A DNA stretch of 64,000 bases from Notospermus geniculatus (Eukaryota; Nemertea; Pilidiophora; Heteronemertea; Lineidae). The notes under the pieces were generated by a model. It was not told the DNA's origin, made no database searches, and worked only from the letters and a program-made list of their open reading frames with translations. Of this stretch, positions 12,796 to 27,700 are shown in pieces (the first letter of the stretch is position 1; each line of letters opens with the position of its first letter). A program made the position numbers and the translations under genes. Location: assembly GCA_002633025.1 (NCBI GenBank), contig NMRB01000187.1:205295-269294 (forward strand). Direction: 5' to 3'.

Positions 12796-15700
12796 GTAAG
12801 TTGATTTCCGTAGCGCCAATTTTCACATCCTGTACTTCTGCTCAGAATCTTTTAAACAAATTTCTGAAAAAAAATAGACTGTATGTGAACGTGACACAGG
12901 TTCGATGTCTCTGGTTGCGTTCATCCACGCAGGAATTTGATAATTTGATTACCCAATTTGAATTAGATTTTCAAATTAAGCTTCAAAGTTCTGTTGATTC
13001 AATTTGCCATAGCCGCAGAGCCAGCTGTTTGTAGTGGCTGCTTCATATCTTTGAAGGTGTTATTTTCCTGGCTGTGAATTTCAATGCCAGGGTTTTGAGC
13101 AATGAGATTGCGTTTCAACAAGGGCCTGGAAAGTTGAAGCTGCATGAGACGCAACAACGGCGTGGGCGATTTTCACCCTGCTGACAATACCTTTCATGAT
13201 TACATGTAGTAAGGCATGCCTCCTTGTGAGAGTTGTCATACTCAGTCAGGCCCTATGGGCACCGCAGCTGGAGAAAACTATGGGTAGTCATGTATGTCAC
13301 TGGGGTAAGTCCTACGGAAACAAACAATGGTGAATTGCCCATTGAGAGCCAACTTGCAGTAGAAACATGGAGGCACGCCTTTGTTGTTGAAAGAACACCC
13401 TAAGAGTGGTTTCTTCATGCTTGGTCAAATGTGGTTCTCGTACTCAAGAACCTCCTACTCAACTCCTCAACTTAATTATGCATCTTCTACTGCTTCTGTG
13501 ATCACATCAAGGACACAATACAATTACCTGCTACCTCCTTCACCGCTACCAAGGCCGCAGATCATTTGCTGTTTAATACTGAATGCATTAGTGAAAATCG
13601 ATGAGTCCAAGACGCTTGGTATCTGATTAGAAGACATGTGTACGGATCGGATCGGAAATCTTTCACGGGGAAATGATAAGGAAACAGGTCTCCAATTGAA
13701 TAAATGGACGTTTAAAGCTTATCAATTTCCAATGGGCTCATTCTATCTTCAATCTTCAAGTTTGAACTCAGACCTAGGTTGAACCCCAGACATGGGGAAC
13801 CGAAATTGCGTTTTAGGTGTCGCGATATTACGACCAGTTGCTTTGAAGTCAATGAAACTGGGGTCATAAGTTGACCATGATTTCTGGTGTTGTGATTTCA
13901 CGGTACCTTTATGCCAAGAAAGGGATATAGGCCTGCTTTATATCTTAGGTTTGATCAACGATACTTTATGGTTTGTATCATGACGTCCCGAACATTCAGT
14001 TGTCACCTACTGGCACTTGAATTCTTGGGAGAGTACTAGGGGATGAAATGGCCAGGGAAAGCATGTCCACAGGGACGAAATGACTAGGGGAGGACATGTC
14101 CTCTCACCTGTATAGTTGCAGAAAACTCCTATCTCCCATGTAGGATGATTTGCCTGTTATTTAAATGGCCTGCCGCACAGCTTGTCAGCTGATAACATTG
14201 TCCTCCACATGTTGCCTCTGAATTTTACATGGGAGAGTTCTTTCATGTTGAAGGGCCATTACGGCTCGATTGCTATCAAAAATACCGATTTTGATTTATA
14301 GTTCCGTTGGGGAAATTTACATTTTTCACCTGAGTGGTTGTTGCAGGAACAAAGTGATGTGCCGTGATTGCTAAAACAGAAAAAATTACGAGCCCAGCGA
14401 GCCGCAGTACGGTAGCGTGTGTTTGCTTTACAGAAATGTAACTTGGTGTTTACGATAGTAGTGTGTGTCTATGATACAAATGAGAATATCGATTCCCCAT
14501 CCAGCCAGTCACATGGTCTTCAGCTTGGTTGAGCTTCACAAAATGGTAGTACTTTCGATCGATGTAAAATGTCTGGTTAGTTCGTCTCAACTTTTTTTAC
14601 ATTAATGGTACGCTAGGTCATGCATTAGTGGCACATCGGCGAATACTGTTGTTCCCTTGCGTAGATAAACGCTTTTCATGTAAGTGAACAGAAAGAGCAA
14701 TGTCACATACACAACACTTATACTGACTAATTCGGCATAGTTAAAGTGACACTTATTGTGCATTAACTAAGCTAAAGTGCTGCCGACTGGACCTGAAAGT
14801 TGCCGTCACCTTTTTACCTAATGGTTTTAAAAGATTTCTTCACTAGTATTATTGTAATCTAATGAGATGAGAACAGATCTTCAAAAGTACTCTGCAAGAG
14901 TACATCTTATCAAGACTGTCTGAATAGAGCTTACATTTTGATGGGCGTGTTGCCGACGGGATGCGGAATTCACAAAATGTCAAAGCTTAGAGACAAGATG
15001 TTTGACATTTGACAAGACATTGGCTTCATCTCCTGGTATAGGTACAGCTTACCCATTTTAGCCCATTCATTGCCAATGTCTATTCTTCATAAAAATAAAG
15101 TCTGAAACCTTACAGAAACCCTGTCACATAGGTATTCGATCATGGAAAGCTTTCCAATAAGTACCTACGTATGTGGCTGTCTACTGTATTTTAATCCTTG
15201 ACTGAGGTCTGTTTCCAGGGACCTGATATCATCAGGCAGAGACAAAATTTTGAAAGCGTGGTCTGAGGTATCAAAGTCTGTTGGTATAAAAGTCCTTTGT
15301 AACAATATTGTCTTCCAAAGTTACTTGTGAACAATGGCAGTCTGTATAGAAGAAAGTCCCTGAGAGTTGCTTGGTGACATCAAAACACTCTCAGTCGATT
15401 TCCATACTGACTGTTTCTTCACGTCAACACGTACTAGTATCATGACCTCCCGCCAAAGCTTTGTAGTGATTCATTACTACGAACACGCTGAATTTCACAC
15501 CAGCCCCAAGCAAGGGTGAAAAAGAAAGATGATTTAAGTAGGGTTACCTATGAGGGGACCTGTCGTTTGAGGCTACGTCACCCCGGTATGATTCGATATA
15601 GAACTGATGATGCTAGTTAGCCAAAGATCAAAGCTAATTGTGCAGAATAATTCAAAGAATAACTCTAGAGTTCTAAAGAAAGCGGCCTTTGTCTTATCTT

Positions 15701-18700
15701 TAGCAAAAGCAGCATTGTAAGTCATGAAATCAGCATTGATTGAATAAACGCTTTGAAGTGATCCGAGCGGAACCTGCACAGATGCGTGTAAAGATATTAT
15801 TGAGATATTATCAGCTAAGCAAATGGACGATTGATTTTGATATCTATTAAAGGCTGACTTGCCACCATTTTTCGATTTTTTCCTTTCCCCGCTTTTTGCC
15901 TATTTGATGTTCTCTCCAACTGTTTCTTGTTAATTGCTAATTTCAGTTTCTTTCTTGTTGCTGAAGGTTGATAGAAGACCATAATTTTGTGACCGTTTGA
16001 CCTTTCTGATGGTGAACGCCGTCTCCAAGTGCAGTTTCTTCAGAACTCAGTTGCATAATTGCTTTCCAGCTACCATTGTCAAAGAATTTCACCATGATTC
16101 TTCAATGATTTTAGGAAAAACGACATCCTCTGTTGCCTGAAGATTACCAGCTTACGCTTCATTTTCATCTCCTGCTTTATCAGAAATGCTTTGAAATTCT
16201 CTCTCCTGTGGTCGCCAAGAACTCAAATTAGAGAGCCAGGTGGCAAAAAATGTTGTACTGGAGACATCTCTCTTGAGGGAAGTGGCTTTCAGGAGTGTCT
16301 AATTGGGCTCTAATGAGGCACCTCCAACTCCCAAATTGCCCCTGGATGAGGGGAGGCGAACATTTACATGAATAGTTCAGAAGGATGTCAACAACAGAGA
16401 TGAACTTTCAGATGAAATGTATGAAGATTAATAGTGCTTCTCGCCACTAATGAGTTTGAGTTTTTTGCGAAATTTAGAATAGTTCATATCCCTACAAAGA
16501 CTTATGAAACCAATTATAGTTTGTTTATAACCATGTTGTCAGCCATATTTGATGTATCAAATGTTGCTTCGAATGCATCTGCAAAAACTTTTGCTGTAGC
16601 TTCGTTTTTTGCCAACTGTTTATGATATCCATCTCAGATTCAGGAAATGAGAAGCCATCCTGAACAAAGCTAATGATGATATCATTTAAATCTCAACTTC
16701 ATCTTTTACAAGCTGCAGTAACCTTTTGCCATTTGAGTTCAAGCAAACTTTCACCCTGAAATAGATCATGTGTTCATAGATTGTGTAACATGAGACTCAC
16801 AACAAGTAAATATAACCACTTGAATAATATTCTCTTCTATAACCAATTTATTAAGCTTCATGTGACAAAATATGATATCTAGTCAAATGTATACAATTAC
16901 AAGTTGTCTTCAGTTCATGGTGGTGAAGTTATATCAAGAGTTCACTGGCGAACCCAGTTGCAAGGAAACCAAGAATGGTGATTTGTCCATTGAGAGCCAA
17001 CCGCAGGAGAAAACTCCATGCAAACAGCAGAAGGCTGGTTGTCCTTCATGTTTATCCGCCGAGTATGTTTTGTCCGAGATCCAGATTACAGACAAGTATC
17101 ACAATCATCTTTGAGAATCAGAAAAGATGTTCGTAACTTGGCCAGATCACCTTCCATAAGTAGCTCCATAAGGCTAAGGAAAGGGACTTAGGTCAACAAT
17201 CTGCCAGGAGACATTAATGGCTATTGTCATGGTGGTCACAGTGGCCTTGCTGGAACATAAACCCATGGTAAGCCCACTTTACGCTTTGGCTCCATCCAGA
17301 TCCTGGCTTGGCTGACGGCGGATCAGCCTGTCATCCGATCACTGCATCAATTACCAACTGACCATTACAGAGCGTCAGGAGAATTGATATGTTCGGCTTT
17401 ACATCCCCAAAGCATCTGCAACCATTATCCCGCAATCGGCTTTGTCAATTTCCCTAAGCTTGTATGGTGACCCTGTGCTATCATCAGGTGTAGCCAGACC
17501 AAATCTGATTTGATGACTTCTACAAGAGTTGTGATAAGCTCCTTGTGAGTGTGGTCGCTCTAAGTTTGTCTTGGTCACCATTGTTTTGCCAAATTCTTTC
17601 TGGTCTAAAGCTCCAACTCTGAATTCTCGCTCTCATGTGAGTTGGTTTCTTACATCATACACTGAAAACTAAAGATATAAATGAACTGCCCATAATTTTC
17701 TATGGCTGAGTTGCCCATTGAGGGCCTACTTGTGCAAGGAAACTTTCTCGTAGAGCAGCACCTTTGATGCTTTCTCACATTTCGTTGTTATTCCATCTTT
17801 CAATGGTGTGCATGGTCATCATCTACGAAGACAGTTTCTTACAACATAGACCAATGACACAAATGACTGCCCATAAATTTCTTCAGCTGAGTTGTCCAAA
17901 CAAAGCCAGTTTGCAGCAGAAAACTCTCATGTGGAACAGCGCTTCTTCATGCCATATCAAATTTTGCAGTGAGGTTGTCTTACCACATTTTGGTACCATC
18001 ATCCTCTACCGTAATACCATCACTTCCTCCAATGCCTTCCTTCACCAAGTCTTTGAGACTCAAGTAATAATGTCATTTACCATTTAGTTGCTTGAGTCAC
18101 TTTCCTGAAGCCTTAGCAACACAGGTACAATTATCGTGTAAATGGCTTTCGTGGTTTCAACTGCATTAATGCCATCAATAACGGGCAACATTACTTGCCA
18201 GCTTAGGTGATAATCCATCGTCTCCCTGGTACATTATTGACTTATTTTCCAGTTGCTTGGTGGCGGCTTAAATCCAAGTGCAATTACATATGTCGCTTTC
18301 ATTCCTGTAACAGAATGTGACATTTACAAAACTGAAATTATCTTAATTGAAAAGTTTCTGTTCAGATGGTAGATGGCAGATTATCCAGTCGATACTCTTT
18401 CCTTTGCAAAGCAGAAGATCTAGGCCCGTCTTGCTGAAGTTTTTACAAAGAAAGCAATCTAGGCCCTCTAGCATGTCTAGGCCATAAGTCCTCATGCCCT
18501 GCTTGCTACAGTCTTTGCAAAGTAGGCAGTCTTGGCCCTGTCCTGCTCACTTAGTCTTTGGAAAGAAGATAACCAGGCCCTCGTTAGCCAACCATGTCCT
18601 TCTTGCTGCAGTCAACAGATTGTACTCGCATTTTCACTCAAGAGGCTTGAATCGTAAAAAGCTTCAACGGTTTTGATCAGAAAGAAGCTTGCTCCGATTT

Positions 18701-21700
18701 TGACCTGATGTTTTTGCTGCTAACAAGCCAGAAATTGAACTACAGGGAAGTACAAAGGTTAATCATTAGGTTTTCTCATTTTCTTTCCTTCTGAGAAGAA
18801 GTTTATTTGGTTAAATGAAGTTACCGTTTCTTACTCGAAGGCAGTGTCTTTACGGTTTACGTTGCCATGGTGATAGTGGTCCATGGTGACTGATATTGTA
18901 GAGTGATGCTGCTCGATACGTGGCGAGAACTGTGATGCCATCTGGAGGAACAAGAGAAAACCATTCACATTCACTCCCACGTCGAGATCTCACACAGAAG
19001 TTGGTTGGCTCTCTATGGGTAAATCAACCATAGAAAACTAGGCAGCCATTATATCATTGGTCGCAGCTTAAGTCCAAGGGAAACCAACGACTGTGAATTT
19101 CCCGTTGAGAGCCAACTCGAACAAGAAATCTCTTAAGTGGAGGAGCCATATATGCTAGGAGAGATCGTGCTGTTGTTTGTGGGCAGTTGATGATGTAAAT
19201 TGAGAATTATTTTCTGATTTCGTCACCAATAAATGTGTTTTGTAAGACAAGGCTGAGGTGGAGCTGTTAATGAACCAACAGATACGTGACTTATAAGAAG
19301 TCTGGTTGATATTTGATAGGACCAAACCTCTTCTCACCAACATAACTGTTGACCATTAGCAGTCAAGTACAGCAGCGTGAAATCATGGCTTTCTTACTAC
19401 CCATACTTCACAGCCATTAGGAGGTCATGTTCGCTGTTGTGAGCATGACGGAGTATGGCTGATATCGCCTTCATCTTTCTCAAGTGAAGTCAGAGTGGAC
19501 AAAGGTTGTCTAAGGAAGCTTTCTTTTACTATGCTGACCATTAGGAAGCAAAGGAGATGATGTAAATGGAGCCGGTCAGAGGAATCTCTCATTCAACTCA
19601 ATGACAATGTCGCTTTCTTCTTAGATTGTGAACATCTCTTTGTCATCACTTACTCTTACAACTGACTGTCGTACAAAGGTATTGGTTTCCTTCCCATGGG
19701 TGTTTGGAAGTTACAAGAAAGTCTCCAACTTCTTTCATTCATGTTTGTTGAGAGTTGGGACACTCTGGATTTCCCCAGATATCCAACATAGAGCAAAAAG
19801 AACGACACACAAAATGGTTCGATACGTAAAAGTCGTCTCCGAATTTCGCAAATTTTCGACCCCAAGCGGGGTCTTCCTCAGGCACTTTCATAGAGATCCC
19901 AGAAGTGAATGAGCTGGATTTCATTCTGGATTTCCCCAGAAGATCAAGACACTTGTCATTCCAGTGTTGTGTGTATGTTACTAAAAGGTCCCCTATGCAA
20001 TGTTGGAACCTTCTCTGAATTGACACCCCCAGGACTTGAATTGAAATCAATTGCAACGTTTGCTTGAGGGCAAAATACTCTCATGTTGAATCTGTTAAAA
20101 TCATCTGAATAATTCACAACCGTGTCACTAAAAGGTCGAAACCAGAATGTGGTAATCATGGCTAATCAAATTTTATGAGAAATTGCCATGGGTAACATTT
20201 GCATAATTGCATTTTCAACTCATGCTCTTGGTTATGACTGCTGTAGTAAGTGTTCATCCCATTGTGTGCATTCTGTCTATTTCCATCTAAATCCGGTTGA
20301 GGTTGCCTAGACTTGGCGTGACCTAACCAATTCTTCCGTCAGTTGCCCTGGACTATCTTTTATATCAATGCTAACTTGATACTGATTTAGTTTTCATGTT
20401 AATCTTGAGTTGAAATGCATCGCCCCATCTCTCTCTAAGGTCTTCATCATCACATCCATCAAATTTATCCTCTTACAAAACCTAGTTTCTGCATCCACTG
20501 ATTTCAACTTTGTCCCTCAAAGGGTGTCAGATTAGAAATTGGCACTTATTGTCGAAAGCGTTTCCATAAATTGAAACTCTATCACCTGCTTTGCTGGTAT
20601 TGAAGTTGTGAAGGGTTCAAATTGCTTTAAGAGCTTTGCTTGATCTTCCTAAAACACTCTCGAGTGCGTTCATCAGTTATCGTGCACTTCAGTGAGGTTT
20701 GTAATGAGGTCTCCTCCTTGTGCAGGGTTTTCGTGTTCAGCTATCCCCTGGGAAATAAAGCGGAGTTTAAAGTTGGTTGTTTTTATCGACCGCCTCATCC
20801 TAAACTGCCACCCTTGGGAACGGAGAGCGCTAAAATAAGGGAGATCTCATGGCGTGAAGTAAAAACTTCCACCGTCAACACTCATCATATTTGATTGGAT
20901 TTATCACCATCAACCTTCATAAAACTTTCAGCCAATTTGGAAACTTTAGAATGTTTGTCGCGATTTGATGAAAACTTTGCTGCAGCTTGTTCTGTTTTTC
21001 ATGAACTGGAAAAGTCATTTCTTAAGTGAATCCATCGAAACCACTTCAGAAAAACCATCATTTAATTAAAACAAATTGATACTAATTAATACATTCAGAC
21101 AGGATTGCAATTAATTACCTCTCTTTACAGGAGTTTTCAAGGAACATTGATTACCAGTTTCCATGGCGATAGAATTGCACTATGGAATTAATTTTGATAG
21201 ACATTAGAAAGGCTTGTTGTTGGGGTAATTTTGATTTATGGCATAAGTTTCCAGGCTGTTTTTCGCCAGAGGATGACAATTTTTATTAGATAATAGTACT
21301 CCAGAGTGGATTGCCTGCAGCAGTAATGCAAATGGAAGAATCTTTCATGATATTCCTGTAAAAAGTTCTGAATTGAAAACTGAGCACCAAACACCAACAG
21401 CATCATTTGGCGTACAGACATAGTCCTACTGAAGGAAAGCCATGCCTGGTGTTCCAGTCTAAAGCTCTGTTTGTGGCGTGTGTGTAGTTTTCACAGCCAC
21501 TGGGGTAATTATCATGTGAAATATTTGGCTGAACCATCGAATGACTCTCCAAACTGCACCACCCACCGCAAAACTTGGCAGGAATGCCGTAGTGGAAGTG
21601 GGCCTTTCTGCTGAGAAATTGCCAGAGAAGCCTCCACCATTAAGTGTCCCGTGTTCATATTCCGTTTCATTACTTCATATCTAATTGAACAATGCTGTGT

Positions 21701-24700
21701 TAATTTGCTTGAGACCTAAAGTTCATGCATCTTGTCAGCTATTTCTCCTCACCAAACCATTAGATATCCCCAGACATCGAGAAAAAAATCTACGTTCAGA
21801 CATCCCTGATGAAAGTCACGACATAGGTCTTGTGGGTGCCTTCCCTCAAATCACCTTCTGTCTACACTTTTTGCACTTCCATCCATTATTTAGAAAGTTA
21901 TAATGGAACCTGTGAAAAAAAGCAATTAAGTCCACTGACTCCATAAAAAATTCAGGAGCTGGGAATTGCAACGCTGGCCTAAAAGCTATGTGGTTTGGGA
22001 GGTGATGTTGAAGAGGTGCCATATGGACTTGAAAGGTGAAATTACCACAGCGTCAGTGCTAATATTGTGAGTGATGATGTACTCTACCCCAGTTATAATA
22101 TAGGACAGAGTCGGCCTAACCCACCAGCCAAGGATTTCCTATGCACTACCTTGTGGTTGGCACGTCAGCCTCTGAGATGGGGTAAGCGATGTTGAGCATG
22201 GTCACGAGTTGCACAGCACATGTGAAGGGCTGCAGATTGCCAGTGAAAATTGATCTTGTGAAGAAAAAGGAACCCTTTGGCAACTTTCAACAATGTTGAT
22301 GAGGATAACCTTTATGGCCAAGTGGTTGGCATCTATAGACTTTGAGATGGAAGGTAACAAGCAATGTTGAGCATGGTCATGAGTTGTACAGCACATGTGA
22401 AGGACCACAGATTGTGCGAAAGTTGATGTTGTGAAGAGAAAGAAACCCTGTGGCACGTTCCAAACATTGTTGATGACGATTTACTGTATGGCCTTGTGGT
22501 CGGCATATCGGCTCTGAGATGGAAGGTAACGAGCGATGTTGAGCATGGTCATGTACCTGGCACTTGTGAAGGACTCTAGATTGCCAGTGAAAGTTGAGGT
22601 TGTGAGAAGAAAGACCATAGTTTGGCACAGCGGCCAATGAGAAGGAAGGTTAGCAACGTTGGTCGTGAGATATACAGCTCATGGAACGTCATGCAGATTC
22701 CCAGTACTGTACTAAAAGGTGACGTCGTGATGTGGAAGTGCTAATGATGTCAGTGCCACAATCTTGACAAGTAGGCTGCGTGATGGACTCATTTCATTCA
22801 GTTTACACTGCTTATCACTTGCACTGAATCCAGGCTCCTAATCCTGATGTTGGAGATGAAAATCTGTTCAAATCAGTGATTGACAACCATTCATGACGGC
22901 AGATTGCAACTGCAGAAAAAGCATCATCATCATGGGAACATAGCTTATCATGATTTGTAAAAAGTTTGCTACCGATTGTTCTGATGAGGACAATTGCTGC
23001 CAAGGAGTGACGTGCACTTTTGAGCTCAACAAACAATTGGTGGAGCAGGTTCTATAAAGGAACCTCCCTATCAAGGCCACCTTTTGGATTGACTGGTTTG
23101 TCCTTAATTGAGAGGTGTCCTGTTTACAGGAAAGGTCAAAATGAATGGAAATGACTCATGGGACTGGATCAATGTTGGTGTCCAAGAGAGGTATCCTGCA
23201 AAGGTGTCTGCTAAGGGAGGTTCCACTGTAGTCCTAAGGTTAGACCTGCTGTCCGATGGTGAATGAAGTCTCCCCAGAAGATCAGGGAGCATGGTCAATC
23301 AATCAAGTCTTGATCAAGTTGATGGATTTTGAGAGCTCACCTTCTGTTTCATGTCTGATCTCTCAGTACCTGAGCTTTCCTCGCTCCTAGCATTTCAATA
23401 TCTCCATCTCAGACCATGTCATTCCTATCAGTGTGATCTCACGAACTGTCACTCTCATTGTATTTATATAGCTATGTCATGTTTTCTGTCCTAGAGTATT
23501 GAACTGGCTCTCTATGGGGCTATAACTTGAACTGTCACGTTCAGTATGCTTGGACTTCAATGTTATTTTATCAACTCGCTGTTTCCATGGCTGTGGTCTT
23601 CGGAATACATACATGTACAGTCAATTTGACGTTCTGCTGAGATGAAATCAGAAGCATGAGAACTGATGACGTTTGGCTGCTGTGACCTACTGATTGATTA
23701 CATCACATCCCCTTTGGCGGCCAAAAGACCTTGGTTATTGTCATCGAACTGAATTAGTTACACGCCATTCTCCGATTCACGAGTCCCATCTCGCCATCAG
23801 GCAATGTACAAAGAGATCGACTTGTGGTGGTATCAAACGCTAATGAATTTATTGGAAGTTGCGCCTGCCGAGGATGTGGTCAAAATTGGCTTCTTGACCT
23901 TTCCATATGTTGGAAGATGGATGTGATTCTTGTAATGGATATGGATACGTTATCTTGTCATTGTTGGAGAAGATCAGCTGGTGTGATTGTGTACTTCAAG
24001 ATCCAGAGGGGGAATTCAATGGGAGGCCTCAAAGATCAGTTGGAATTGCAGAATTTCTTCGAGTCAGTGACAATTTGTAGCTCTCTGGAGGGAATCCTCT
24101 GTCAGATTGCTCGGTGATTGGTGATGTTCATCCAAATCCAGGCTGTGTTTGATTCCACGCTGGAAGAAAAGTTTCTTGTCTTTTCCTCAACAGAATCATA
24201 GTTGATGGGCTTGCTCTGTTCTGTTTTTTTTCTGCTTTAGGGGAAACCAGTATTCTTCAGATAAGGCAAGTGATCAACCAGTCTGATGTATTGGGGAACA
24301 TAAACATGCTGTGGGCGAATTGTACCACTGTAAGATAGCATTGAAAGACAAGGAAAAGACCTGCCATTCATCCGGAAAAAGAAGGATATTTACTAGTTTG
24401 CCGGAGGTGGATTCATTGCTCTTTTTCTCATTCGAAGTTCAGATGATGGGGATAGTGTTGCAATGTTGAGTGTCTTTCGGTATTGGGTGGCTGAGAATCT
24501 CATCAAGCCATGTGTTCCGTGGACTCGGATATCGACATGCTCATGTCAGGCCAGTCTAATGATCGACTTGGATAAATGAAGCAAATCTGCTCGGCTGTGA
24601 GATTAGTTTGGTTGCTTGTTGCCTTGTTTGCTACGGAGGTCTGTGGACTTTTCGTTTTGCCACATTGGCCCATTGGGACCCTACCGGTCATTCCACGACG

Positions 24701-27700
24701 TACTTGGCTTGGGAACCTACCTGATCGTTCCACCACAGAGTCAGCTTGATCCTGCCTGGTTATTCCACCACGGAATTTGCTTGGGAACCTACCTGGTCAT
24801 TCCATCACGGATTGGCTTGAGATTCTACCTGGTGGTTCCAGCATGGAGTCATCTTGTGGATCCTATCTGGTCGTTACACCACAGAATTGACTTGGGACTG
24901 TAGCTGGTCATTTCACAACGGAGTTGACTTGGGATCCTACATGTACCTGGTCATTCTACTACAGAGTTGGTGTGGGATCCGACCTGGACATTTCTCCACA
25001 GAGTGGCCTTGGAATCCGATCCTACCTGGTCGATTCACAACGGAGTTGGCTTTTACCTGCTCAGACAAGTTCTCCCCACCTGAATTTGATTTTGTATCTG
25101 AGTTCGGCCATTTGGTCCTTCATCTACAACATTCGATGGATTACCACAGAATTGCACCCAAGAGTCCTCGCGCCTCATATACTTGATCCAAATCTATTCT
25201 TTCCTGCCATGGAACCCGATTGGATTACCCATGCAATTGGAGTTTCAGATTGGCGCGGCAGTTGGATTCCTGTGCTGTTGCTCCAACACATATAGCTAAC
25301 ATCCTGACATATTAGGGATCAGGAACGAGCGTCTTGTGTCATGTCTTTGGATGTGGTGACATTGCTTCATGTTTTCATCATCTTGCACATGTTCCTTCTG
25401 ATGGATCGGGCAGCCATTTCTTTGGAAGAAAGCATTTCACTATAGAATGCTCTTGCCTCGGCCATTTCTTACCTAGTTGTTCGCCTTCGGAGATGATGGT
25501 CCATTGATCTTCTTGGGATTATCCATTGTGTCTTTCATCATTGCATGACACTACACCATCATTGTGAACAAAGGTGTTCGAACTTCTCCTGAATTGAACG
25601 ACAATTGTGCAAATGATTCCGTCTGTCCAATTTCCTGGTCTGCGTTAATAGAACATACCTTTGGTCATCAGGGATTCCTCAATGCCAGAGAAGAGCACAG
25701 GGCCATCAGTTCGATGGAATCATAAGACTCCTTTCTGTTATTCATTTGACCTGGAATGAACATGGTATTCTTCAAGCCCTAATTACCGATGGAAGGATGA
25801 GTTGGTCTAAGGTGCTGATTGTTTGTCTAAGGAACTAGTGCTAGGTCCTAGGTGTGTGAGCTGAGAGGAGGCAAGAACCACTGGAACATTCTGGGTCCAC
25901 AAAGGCTCACATGAGATTAATGTTCAAAGTTATATTGCGGAGAATTTTGGAAGGAAAGACACCAGTAATGACACAAAAGGTGCCGGAGTGGTACTGCAGT
26001 CTTCGGATTAAGTCTTCAAATTTCAGTTGGAAGTTGTAAACAATGGGATTTCATGGACGTCTACATGTATAGCAGTTTACAAGTTCTGAGGATTGAATGT
26101 TTGTTTCAATGATATTGTTGGCTTGCGGCTCATCTAAGTCATGCGAATTGCTTTGGCAAGTGTGAGAAAGTCAACACTGTGTTCATAAAAAACTACATGT
26201 AGGGTCTGTGAAGATGAGAAATCACATTGCGTGACTTTATATCCATAACTGTATTGGTTATGAAGTTCAGATGTGTTTGGAAATCATATCCCATTTAAAA
26301 TTTGAAGGTTTTTCTTGAAGCTAATAAGATTTGAAGGCTCCACAGGTTATAATCTGGTTATGCAGAAGGTTTGGATGCTGTGGATATGACGCTCAGGGGT
26401 ACTGAGGTTGTTTACATTTGTGGAGGTGCAGTTTCTGTGGATGTTGTTGGTTTATGCTATGCTCGGTTGTGATTTTCATCCTGAAATGTGCAGACATTCG
26501 TGATTTGAAGAAGTGCTTCTCTGTCGTTATATCAATTGATGACTTCAGCTCACAGGAACTTTGGATTTAGTGCTAAGTCATCTCCTGGGAGTTAGTGTCT
26601 CCTGACCATGGATCGTGAGGAAGGACGAATGACCACAAGTTTAATGGATCTCCAGGATTCCTCAACCAAACTAGCTCTCTGTGGATTCATGGTGTCTGCA
26701 TTGTATTACATGCAGGTCAGGCATGAGAGGAAACTTACGTGGCAACAGCGTTCATGTAGGCCAACCCACGATGTAAGTTTACTCTACCGATTTTCCTTCT
26801 CACAAAACCTAAACTCCTAAGCTACGTCTTCAAACCCCTTCCATTCCATGCCATGCGACTGTGATGCAGCTATTCCATCCTGGTGTGAAGTGTGGACAAG
26901 TTTGCGTTGTACAACTGCTTGGGACTAGTTGCAATTACCAGAGACTGAACATAATGATTCTCCTTTGACCGAGTCGTATGACATGTCGTGATGTGGAGAG
27001 CTGTGGTGATGATGCAACCCTTAAGTTGTAGCCAAAGCCAATTGGAGTCATTCATTGCGTCATAACTTTATGATCCTTGTGGTTGAAAGTCATAATTCTC
27101 CTAGGATTGCATCAAATCACCTTGTGTGGACATCCCTGGTGTTACGTCTAGCTGCAAATCATGTCCCACAATGAGGTGGTCAAGTCACAATGACTTGCAT
27201 TGCATAATGTGGACAGAGTTTACGTCGACTGCATGGTTTCATCTTTCATCCCTGCTGCAGAAGCCACATAAGAACTCCTCGCACCAAATCATTGCAATCA
27301 ATCTCTTAGAGATGATTCTTCATGACGCGAAAATGACACAAATCATGTGCAAATGAAACTCAAGAAGTTGATTTCTTCTGAGATTGAAAAAATGATGGAA
27401 TTTGTTTCCCAATCTATCTCTGACAAAAAGAATCTGATGGCATTTGACATTTAATGACACATTCCGCTAGAGCAGGTTCAGTTGGTTGGCAACACTGATA
27501 TGCATTTTGTACCACATTGACTCTCCCTAGATGATGTATGACGTTGAATATGGATGAGTTGTGTGGAAATGATTTCGAGAAATGCTTCTGTATGGCAGTC
27601 TAAACAACCTCGCCATAAAACATTTGTCTAGATTTTCTGTTCACTTGGCATGTAGAGGAACTGACCACTGCTAAAGAATAACTGTATGTTGATGCTGAAT

